Both the position numbers and the translations under genes were made by a program. A stretch of 5,655 bases of DNA, from NCBI GenBank assembly GCA_023142175.1, contig JAGLJX010000364.1:1-5655 (forward strand). The letters are read 5' to 3'. The DNA comes from Emcibacter sp. Its GTDB lineage: Bacteria; Pseudomonadota; Alphaproteobacteria; Sphingomonadales; Emcibacteraceae. The notes beneath the pieces are model-generated. The model was not told the DNA's origin. It searched no databases and saw nothing but the letters and a program-made list of their open reading frames with translations. This document shows, piece after piece, positions 1 through 5,655 of this stretch. Every line of letters starts with the position of its first letter. The stretch's first letter is position 1.

Positions 1-543
1 TATCTTTTAGTTTTGACATTCAGTTACAGCGGCTTATTTTCTTTCATTTCCGGCTCTGCCTTTGTCTTTATCAAAATATTGGGCCTGAGCGCGGATCAGT
101 TCGGCTATTGTTTTGCAACCGCCGTCGTGGGCTATATGATAGGAACACAGGTAGGCGGCCGTATTGTCGGCACGGTTGGCGTTGCCCGTATTGTCAGAAT
201 CGGCGCTATTGTCTGCGCTTTAGCAGGCAGTTCAATGTTAATCCTGGCGATGATATCAGCAAACAATGTTGCAGCAATATTAGGGCCAATGGTTCTCTAT
301 ATGATAGGCTTGGGAATGACCTTTCCCACTGCACTGGCCGGCTTGATTGGCCCGTTTCCTAAAATGGTCGGGGCGGCATCTTCACTGGCTGGCTTTGTCC
401 AGAACAGCTTCGCCGCTTTTGTCGGCCTTACGGTTGCCCATAGCTTTAATATGACACAATTTCCCATGGCAATCGGCATTTGTTTAATGGGCATAGCCAC
501 ATGGATCAGTTGCCGCCTTTTGGTGGCGAAAAAGATAAATTAG
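1..543 (+). CDS. MFS transporter, Bcr/CflA-type drug exporter (C-terminal half, 5' truncated)
   Basis: This is an inner-membrane secondary transporter, probably a proton-driven efflux pump for drugs or other small molecules; the substrate cannot be read from sequence. The frame is open from base 1 to the TAG at 541-543, so about 180 C-terminal residues are visible and the true start lies upstream. The fragment has about six hydrophobic helices, which matches TM7-TM12 of a 12-helix MFS protein. Family resemblance comes from the first visible helix (FISGSAFVFIKILGLSADQFG, close to the Bcr/CflA pattern YIsgSPFvlq...GlSpqqFg) and from the Gly/Pro-rich stretch GLGMTFPTALAGLIGPFP followed by GAASSLAGFVQ. 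A TTG at 13-15 could formally start a protein, but it falls inside a conserved helix and is not the start. The protein ends in a short basic tail (VAKKIN), as is usual for a cytoplasmic C-terminus. A 125-bp gap separates it from the next gene, so it is probably not part of the signalling operon. Confidence 0.85.
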   Translation, partial: YLLVLTFSYSGLFSFISGSAFVFIKILGLSADQFGYCFATAVVGYMIGTQVGGRIVGTVGVARIVRIGAIVCALAGSSMLILAMISANNVAAILGPMVLYMIGLGMTFPTALAGLIGPFPKMVGAASSLAGFVQNSFAAFVGLTVAHSFNMTQFPMAIGICLMGIATWISCRLLVAKKIN

Positions 544-560
544 AGTTTTTGCATATATTT

Positions 561-590
561 TTACCTCAAATTTATTTTTTTCTATATGAT
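561..590 (+). promoter_or_regulatory. Candidate sigma70-like promoter for the kinase operon
   Basis: In the AT-rich gap there is a hexamer TATGAT (585-590, five of six matches to TATAAT). It lies 18 bases after TTACCT (561-566), which matches the -35 consensus poorly. This would place transcription start near 597 and give a leader of about 70 nt before the kinase start. AT-rich DNA yields such matches by chance, and the real promoter could lie elsewhere in the gap or inside the transporter gene. Confidence 0.2.
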
Positions 591-613
591 GAATAACTCA
601 GACCCTTTCGCAA

Positions 614-629
614 CCAATGCCAATGGCAT
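614..629. repeat. Short dyad overlapping a CCAATG direct repeat in the kinase leader
   Basis: Bases 617-629 read ATGCCAATGGCAT, a perfect inverted repeat with 6-bp arms around one central A. The hexamer CCAATG is also repeated head to tail at 614-619 and 620-625. It sits about 40 bp before the kinase start and downstream of the candidate -10, a position compatible with an operator or a small leader hairpin. No known binding-site consensus was recognised, and a dyad this short can arise by chance. Confidence 0.2.
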
Positions 630-657
630 AATATCCGGATCACAAACCGTAAATATC

Positions 658-662
658 AGAGG
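658..662 (+). promoter_or_regulatory. Shine-Dalgarno of the hybrid kinase
   Basis: AGAGG at 658-662 lies six bases before the ATG at 669, which is a good ribosome-binding distance. It supports 669 as the start over the next in-frame ATG (codon 17), which would cut through the first membrane helix. Confidence 0.7.
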
Positions 663-668
663 TATAGT

Positions 669-3600
669 ATGAATATTGCCACACGTATCTTTTTTATATT
701 TTTAACAATATTTAGTATGCTCAGCGCTATAGCCGTGTCAATAAGTCAACTGACAAACAGCCAAAACCAAACGACCGCAACGATCGAAAAACTATACAAT
801 CATCACCTGCTGGCAGACAAGCTTAGGCAAACTTCTGATGACCTGACCAGAATGGCACGAACCTATGTGATGACTGGTAATGAAATTTATAAACAATATT
901 ATTTTGAAATTATAGCCATAAGGGACGGCAAAACTGCACGTCCTGAAAACTACGATGCGTCCTACTGGGATTTTGTGACAGCCAATGAAAGAAAAAATCG
1001 ATCACGCGGCCCTGCTGTTGCCCTGATCAACCTGATGAGGGAAGCAGGCATAAATGATCGGGAACTGGCGGGCTTAGTTAGAGCAAAAAAACACTCAGAC
1101 GAGCTGTCCAAAATGGAAAAAAATGCCTTCGGAGCCATGAAGGGTCTTTTTGCCGACAGCGAGGGAAAGCTTACCCTCAACCGGACCCCTGACCCGGACT
1201 TTGCTGGAGAAATTCTTCATAGCCCTCAATATCATGAGATAAAAGCGGAAATCGTGCAGCCGATCCGGGATTTCCTGATCAATCTCAATGAGCGCATCCG
1301 CGTTGAAATTTCCAACTCTAAAAATAAAGAGGCTCATTACAGGAAAATCACTTTCATATTGATCACTGCAACCATACTATTTTCCCTGTTAACATTCGTT
1401 TACTTCCGCAGGCGGGTTGTTAACCCAATTATTTTGCTTTCAAAAGTCGCCCAACGTATTTTATCAGGAGAATTGCACGAAAGGGCTACGGTAAGTGGGG
1501 AAGATGAAATCGGAAGCCTGAACAATGCTTTTAACAAAATGATCGAAGCGAGAATTCAGGTAGAATTTGAATTAAAAAATAATGAGCAAAACCTGCGAAC
1601 CACGCTGAATTCCATCGGCGACGCGCTGATTGCTACCGATATCTATGGTAACGTGACCCGCATGAATCCCATTGCCGAAAAACTGACCGGTTGGCAATTA
1701 AATGAGGCCCAAGGCAAGCCGCTATCCGATATTTTTTATATCATTAATGCCACAACAAAAAAAGCCGTCAACAACCCTGTCGACACTGTACTAGCCGGTG
1801 GCAAGGCAGTCGGCCTTGCCAATCACACGACCCTTATTTCAAAAGATGGTATTAAACATCAGATCGCCGATTCTGCGGCCCCCATTCGCGATGATGATGG
1901 TGATATTACCGGGGTGGTTCTCGTTTTTCGAGATGTAACAGAAGAATATGCCGTTCAGGAGGCCCTGCATATCAGTGAAGAACGATATCGGGGGCTCTTC
2001 GAATCTGCTGATGTTGCCCTGTGTAATGAGGATCTGACTGAGGTTCTTGGGGAGTTAAATAAGCTACGTAAAAAAGGCGTGACAGACCTTCGTCAATATC
2101 TGGAAAACAACGAGCAGGATGTTTGGGCGATGGCCGCTATGGTCAAGGTAGTTGAAGTCAACGATGCCACACTTAAGTTATTTTCTTCAAAAACAAAAGA
2201 AGGTTTTTTTGGCAAGATTGACGAGACTTTTGGGCACAATGCCATCAATATATTCATTGATGAATTATGCGCCATTTGGGACAAAAAGAAATCTTTCCGA
2301 GCTGAAGCAAATTTTCGGGACCTTAATGGAGAAGACATTCACACTATTATTTCTTTCCAGATCCCTGAAACAGAGGCCGAATTCGATAGTATCCCTTTCA
2401 GCATCATTGATATCACCGAGTTAAAAAAGGCTGAAACCGAACTTAGGAAAAGCGAAGAACGCTACAAAAGCCTTTTTGAATATGCCGAAGTTGCCATCTG
2501 TAACGAAGATATGTCGGGTATAAAAATAGAATTGGACAGGCTACGCGATGACGGCATAACCGATATCCGCCAATATCTTGAAGATAATAAAACAGACGTC
2601 TGGCATCTCGTTGAAATGATCAAGGTAATTCATGTCAATAAGGCTACATTAAAGCTATTTGAATCTGTCGACGATAGCGATTTTATCCGGCAGTTTGATA
2701 AAACTTTTGGCCCCAATGCGATAGATATATTTATCGATGGATTATGTGCAATTTGGGATAAAAAAGAAGTTTTCCGCGCCGTTGTAGACTTCCGCACGCT
2801 CAAGGGAAAAACAATTAATGCCATCATCTCTTATCCCATACCCAAAACGCTGGATGGCTTTAAAAGTGTTCCTTTCAGCATCATTGATATCACCGAGCTT
2901 AAGATGGCCGAAACGGCCCATAGAAAAAGCGAAGAACTGCTGTCCCTTCATTTAAAGAATACCCCGCTTGGCGTTATATCGTGGGATAGACAGTTCAACT
3001 GCGTCCAATGGAACCCTGCCGCTGAGAAGATTTTTGGTTTCTCCGCAGAAGAAGCCCTGGGAAAACACGCCACAAAATTAATGGTTCCCGAAGGAATGGA
3101 TGATGTGCTTGAAGCGGTTCTCACAGCCCTGCTTAGTCAAACAGGTGGCACCCATGATGTGAGTAAAAACGTCACTAAAGACGGACGGACCATTGATTGC
3201 GAATGGTTTAACACCCCTCTGGTCGATGCGGATGGGAATATAATGGGCATTGCCTCCATGGTTCAGGATATAACCAAGCATAAAACCGCCGAGGATGAAT
3301 TGCGCAAATTGTCAAGGGCCGTAGAACAAAGCCCGGCCTCCATCAGCATCACAGATACTGATGGCATTATCGAATATGTCAATCCTAAATTTGAGGAAGC
3401 AACCGGCTATACCGCCGCAGAAGTTATAGGCAGAAACCCCCGTTTTCTAAGATCAGGCCATACCTCAGAAAAAGAATATAAAGCTCTCTGGGATACCATC
3501 AGAGCCGGCAAGAAATGGCGTGGTGAGTTACAGAACAAGCGGAAAGATGGCAGCTATTTCTGGGAATTAACCTTCATTTCACCCATCTTGGCTGAAGACG

Positions 3601-4808
3601 GAACAGTTACTCACTTTTTAGCCGCCAAGGAAGATATTACTGAACGCAAGCAACTTGAAGGCCATCTGCGCAAATCACAGAAGATGGAAGCGGTTGGTGA
3701 ATTAGCCGGTGGCATTGCCCATGATTTCAATAATTTACTGGGTGTCATCATTGGCAATCTTGACCTGATGAAACGAAAAGTTGAGGACGGAGGCAAGCTA
3801 CAAAAACAACTGGAAAAGGCCCAGAATGCAGCTCTCCGCGGCTCTTCTCTAACGCGCCGTCTGTTAAACTTCTCCCATCAGGCTCCCGAAGCCGGCAGTC
3901 CGGCGAATGTGAATAAAATCATCAGAAGTCTGGAAGATTTGGTCGGCAAATCACTGACCAGCAAAATCTCACTGGGTATAGATTTGGAAGATGATTTATG
4001 GATGGTGGAGCTTAATACAGGGGATTTTGAAGATACGCTGATCAATTTCTCACTCAACGCCCGTGACGCCATGCCAAACGGGGGGCAGCTGTTTGTTGAA
4101 ACCAAAAATAAAATAATAACCCAAAGCACATCTGATTATGAAGAAAATTTTCTGCCCGGAGAATATGTGGAAATCATAATAAGTGATACCGGGCATGGCA
4201 TCCCCAAAGACACCATCCCGAAAATATTTGACCCCTTCTTCACTACAAAAGAAAAAGATAAAGGCACCGGCCTTGGGCTATCGATGATATATGGCTTCAT
4301 CCAAAGAACTAAAGGCTATATTTCCGTATACTCCGAAGAGGGCGTCGGAACCACATTCAAAATTTACCTGCCCCGGTCACTGACGATGGCAGAAAGAATG
4401 AAGCCCCCCATAGAAATCAAAGAAAATCTACCCGTTGGCACAGAAACCATTCTTATCGTTGATGATGAGGAAGAACTGACCTTTATCGCAAAAAATATAT
4501 TAGAAGAACTAGGATACACTGCTATTTGTGCTTATAATTCAGATGAGGCACTTAAGATTCTCGAAGACAATAAAATACATCTTTTATTTTCTGATATTGT
4601 AATGGCAGGGTCAATGAACGGTTTTAATTTGGCGGAAATGGCAACCAAATTATATCCGGACCTGAAAATATTATTAACATCGGGTTTCGCAGGAAAAATC
4701 CAAACCTCTGAAGAAATAGAAAAATGGGGGAAGAAAATGATAGCTAAACCATATAGAAATGCAGAGCTTGCAAATCGAATTCGAGTAACCCTAGATAAAA
4801 AGGATTAG
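669..4808 (+). CDS. Membrane-bound hybrid sensor histidine kinase with HAMP, five PAS-type domains and C-terminal receiver
   Basis: This 1379-aa sensor kinase should autophosphorylate on His and pass phosphate to its own receiver and/or the adjacent REC-EAL protein. Order by residue: TM1 about 5-26; extracytoplasmic, probably helical sensor 28-225; TM2 about 227-246; HAMP 247-300 (Pro253, EDEIG at 278-282); PAS1 306-426; two copies of an inserted PAS variant, 436-594 and 595-753; PAS4 about 755-873; PAS5 about 880-995; HisKA about 1000-1070; HATPase about 1115-1236; receiver 1259-1376. In the kinase core, the H-box is GGIAHDFNN with His1018. The N-box is NFSLNARDAMPNGG, with Asn1126 and Asn1130. 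DTGHGI at 1173-1178 is the G1 box, FDPFFTTK at 1187-1194 the F box, and GTGLGL at 1199-1204 the G2 box, so the core looks intact. In the receiver, the acidic pair is Asp1265/Asp1266, the phosphoacceptor Asp1309, the switch TSG at 1337-1339 and the lysine Lys1360-Pro. The Pro usual four residues after the phosphoacceptor is Ala1313. No Hpt domain is present. One uninterrupted frame, with no sign of decay. The next gene begins 3 bp after the stop. The fold and kinase calls are firm; the ligands are unknown. Confidence 0.95.
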   Translation: MNIATRIFFIFLTIFSMLSAIAVSISQLTNSQNQTTATIEKLYNHHLLADKLRQTSDDLTRMARTYVMTGNEIYKQYYFEIIAIRDGKTARPENYDASYWDFVTANERKNRSRGPAVALINLMREAGINDRELAGLVRAKKHSDELSKMEKNAFGAMKGLFADSEGKLTLNRTPDPDFAGEILHSPQYHEIKAEIVQPIRDFLINLNERIRVEISNSKNKEAHYRKITFILITATILFSLLTFVYFRRRVVNPIILLSKVAQRILSGELHERATVSGEDEIGSLNNAFNKMIEARIQVEFELKNNEQNLRTTLNSIGDALIATDIYGNVTRMNPIAEKLTGWQLNEAQGKPLSDIFYIINATTKKAVNNPVDTVLAGGKAVGLANHTTLISKDGIKHQIADSAAPIRDDDGDITGVVLVFRDVTEEYAVQEALHISEERYRGLFESADVALCNEDLTEVLGELNKLRKKGVTDLRQYLENNEQDVWAMAAMVKVVEVNDATLKLFSSKTKEGFFGKIDETFGHNAINIFIDELCAIWDKKKSFRAEANFRDLNGEDIHTIISFQIPETEAEFDSIPFSIIDITELKKAETELRKSEERYKSLFEYAEVAICNEDMSGIKIELDRLRDDGITDIRQYLEDNKTDVWHLVEMIKVIHVNKATLKLFESVDDSDFIRQFDKTFGPNAIDIFIDGLCAIWDKKEVFRAVVDFRTLKGKTINAIISYPIPKTLDGFKSVPFSIIDITELKMAETAHRKSEELLSLHLKNTPLGVISWDRQFNCVQWNPAAEKIFGFSAEEALGKHATKLMVPEGMDDVLEAVLTALLSQTGGTHDVSKNVTKDGRTIDCEWFNTPLVDADGNIMGIASMVQDITKHKTAEDELRKLSRAVEQSPASISITDTDGIIEYVNPKFEEATGYTAAEVIGRNPRFLRSGHTSEKEYKALWDTIRAGKKWRGELQNKRKDGSYFWELTFISPILAEDGTVTHFLAAKEDITERKQLEGHLRKSQKMEAVGELAGGIAHDFNNLLGVIIGNLDLMKRKVEDGGKLQKQLEKAQNAALRGSSLTRRLLNFSHQAPEAGSPANVNKIIRSLEDLVGKSLTSKISLGIDLEDDLWMVELNTGDFEDTLINFSLNARDAMPNGGQLFVETKNKIITQSTSDYEENFLPGEYVEIIISDTGHGIPKDTIPKIFDPFFTTKEKDKGTGLGLSMIYGFIQRTKGYISVYSEEGVGTTFKIYLPRSLTMAERMKPPIEIKENLPVGTETILIVDDEEELTFIAKNILEELGYTAICAYNSDEALKILEDNKIHLLFSDIVMAGSMNGFNLAEMATKLYPDLKILLTSGFAGKIQTSEEIEKWGKKMIAKPYRNAELANRIRVTLDKKD
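1974..2450 (+). repeat. Tandem PAS-variant module, copy A (residues 436-594 of the kinase)
   Basis: This is the first of two adjacent in-frame copies of a 159-residue module, starting at SEERYRGLFE and ending just before the next SEERY. By manual alignment 95 of 159 residues are identical to copy B, with no gap. The module starts like a PAS domain (SEERYRGLFESADVALCNED) and ends like one (PFSIIDITELKKAE). Between the first strand and the usual VN.A...LF helix (VNDATLKLF at 497-505) there are about 34 more residues than in PAS5 of the same protein. This insert carries LR..GVTDLRQYLE..E.DVW. Cys452 and Cys534 are both kept in copy B. No cofactor signature is recognised. Confidence 0.85.
2451..2927 (+). 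repeat. Tandem PAS-variant module, copy B (residues 595-753 of the kinase)
   Basis: This is the second copy of the 159-residue module, from SEERYKSLFE to just before SEELLSLHLK, where PAS4 begins with the same helix register. It keeps the inserted segment (LR.DGITDIRQYLE..K.DVW), VNKATLKLF, TFGPNAIDIFID, LCAIWDKK and the closing PFSIIDITELK. Cys611 and Cys693 match Cys452 and Cys534 of copy A. Divergence is highest in the insert's first helix and around residues 665-677, so the copies may have different ligands or partners. The last part contains a 27-bp stretch (2871-2897) identical to 2394-2420 in copy A. Confidence 0.85.
4799..4804 (+). promoter_or_regulatory. Shine-Dalgarno of the REC-EAL gene, inside the kinase 3' end
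   Basis: AAAGGA-type sequence (AGGA at 4801-4804) lies seven bases before the ATG at 4812 and overlaps the last kinase codons. Ribosomes finishing the kinase would be at the start site of the next gene, which points to translational coupling and a single transcript. Confidence 0.7.
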
Positions 4809-4811
4809 GGT

Positions 4812-5655
4812 ATGTCCCCCTTAAAGCTCCTTGTAGTAGACGACGAAACTGATTTCGCGGAATTCGTCGCAGACGTTGCTGAAGAAATGGGATTCAAGGT
4901 ATTGTCCACAGATAATCCCGCCGAATTTACCAATCTCTATACTATCGATATTGATATTATAGTGCTTGACCTGTTCATGCCCGGCATTGATGGCATCGAA
5001 TTACTTCGTTTCCTTCATAAAAATAAGAGCAGAGCCTCAATTGTTTTTATGAGTGGTAAAGATACAAGTGTTCTTCACTCCGCACAACGGCTTGCACTCG
5101 AGCAGGGCATGTCCGTACTGGGAATACTTCAGAAACCATTTAGGACAGATGAACTTGAAACGGTATTATTAAAACATACCAAACATTCCTACAGCCATAA
5201 TTATGGTATTAATGACTTGCCTTCCGAGGACGAATTGAGACAGGCCCTAAAAAATGAAGATCTGTTTCTGGCATATCAGCCACAGATAAATCTTAAAGAT
5301 CGCAAAGTTTCAGGCTTTGAGGCCCTCCTCAGATGGCAGCACCCTACCAAGGGTGAAATACCGGCCAGTTATTTCATTGATCTTGCCGAAGAAAGTGACC
5401 TGATAAATGACGTCACATCATTTACGACAACAAATTCCATCAAGCAAATGGGGATATGGAAGAAAAAAGGCCTCAACTTGCAAATGTCGATAAATTATTC
5501 CCCTAAAATACTCGATGACCTTGATTTACCAGAAAAATTAACCGACTGCGCTAAAGAGCATGGGGCGGATATCTCTAAAATAATGATTGAGGTTACGGAA
5601 ACCTCACTGATGTCAAATGTCTCCCGCTATATGGATATACTCGCACGTCTGCGAA
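4812..5655 (+). CDS. RocR-like response regulator: receiver plus EAL c-di-GMP phosphodiesterase (3' truncated)
   Basis: This cytoplasmic response regulator should hydrolyse c-di-GMP to pGpG under phosphorylation control. The frame is open to the window end, giving 281 visible residues. The receiver (about 4-120) has Asp10/Asp11, phosphoacceptor Asp53 (VLDLFMPGIDG), Ser81 in MSGKD, and Lys108-Pro-Phe. The EAL domain starts near 139 with YQPQINL (155-161). It shows EALLRW with Glu170, Asn228 in NYSP, and EVTE with Glu260 and Glu263. From memory, the matching residues in Pseudomonas RocR are Glu175, Asn233, Glu265 and Glu268, so the offset is a constant five. The receiver's VLGILQKPF segment also recalls RocR and PvrR. 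The later catalytic residues (the DD pair, Lys, last Glu) lie beyond the window, so activity cannot be confirmed. ATG 4812 is supported by AGGA seven bases upstream and by the receiver's first strand (KLLVVDDE) beginning at residue 5. It begins 3 bp after the kinase stop and is most likely its cognate output. No DNA-binding or GGDEF domain is seen in the visible part. Confidence 0.93.
   Translation, partial: MSPLKLLVVDDETDFAEFVADVAEEMGFKVLSTDNPAEFTNLYTIDIDIIVLDLFMPGIDGIELLRFLHKNKSRASIVFMSGKDTSVLHSAQRLALEQGMSVLGILQKPFRTDELETVLLKHTKHSYSHNYGINDLPSEDELRQALKNEDLFLAYQPQINLKDRKVSGFEALLRWQHPTKGEIPASYFIDLAEESDLINDVTSFTTTNSIKQMGIWKKKGLNLQMSINYSPKILDDLDLPEKLTDCAKEHGADISKIMIEVTETSLMSNVSRYMDILARLR

Noticed and set aside
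13..543. TTG at 13 as a genuine start of a short membrane protein
   Set aside because: The frame is open upstream to base 1 and the TTG falls inside the seventh-helix region of an MFS protein, so the gene is simply cut by the window edge.
543..588. Possible terminator after the transporter (GAG...CTC then a T-run; CATATA at 552-557 with TATATG at 583-588)
   Set aside because: The arms are only 3-6 bp, AT-rich and separated by about 20-25 nt. There is no GC-rich stem directly before the T-run.
1974..2927. The two repeated modules as a mobile element or assembly duplication
   Set aside because: The copies are about 40% different at the protein level with many synonymous changes, so they are an old domain duplication rather than an artefact or insertion.
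3429..3452. LOV-like motif GRNPRFLR in PAS5 (residues 921-928), resembling the flavin-binding GRNCRFLQ motif
   Set aside because: The photoactive cysteine position is Pro924, and the following RSGHTS...W..GE..N.RKDG pattern is that of an ordinary non-photosensory PAS subfamily.
3878..4129. Minus-strand open frame over the kinase core, and similar antisense frames across the kinase gene
   Set aside because: They lie opposite a strongly supported coding region, have Ser/Pro-rich antisense-like compositions and resemble no protein family.

Overview
This window holds three same-strand genes from a bacterium, most likely a proteobacterium. I lean towards an alphaproteobacterium of moderate to low GC. 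That lean rests on the style of the PAS-rich hybrid histidine kinase, the Bcr/CflA-type exporter and the RocR-like REC-EAL regulator; no rRNA or other marker is present to settle it.

Layout. Positions 1-543 are the C-terminal half (six membrane helices) of a major facilitator superfamily transporter of the Bcr/CflA drug-exporter type, cut by the left edge. Positions 544-668 are a 125-bp AT-rich gap holding a weak candidate promoter, a short dyad and the Shine-Dalgarno of the next gene. Positions 669-4808 encode a very large (1379 aa) membrane-anchored hybrid sensor histidine kinase. Its order is TM1, a roughly 200-residue extracytoplasmic sensor, TM2, HAMP, five PAS-type modules, the HisKA/HATPase core and a C-terminal receiver. 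Two of the PAS modules are a tandem in-frame duplication of an unusual PAS variant with an exact 159-residue period. Three bases after its stop, a response regulator with a receiver followed by an EAL (c-di-GMP phosphodiesterase) domain starts at 4812 and runs off the right edge.

How they work together. The kinase and REC-EAL genes look translationally coupled and almost certainly form one signalling unit. A periplasmic signal plus cytoplasmic PAS inputs would drive His1018 autophosphorylation. Phosphate would then go to the kinase's own receiver (Asp1309), the partner receiver (Asp53), or both, so that c-di-GMP breakdown is adjusted. No Hpt domain is visible. The transporter is a separate gene and probably unrelated in function.

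This is mostly a recognisable signalling locus and I see no clearly new system. The most interesting parts are the duplicated PAS variant with its roughly 34-residue insertion and conserved cysteines, and the sensor domain, which I cannot name.
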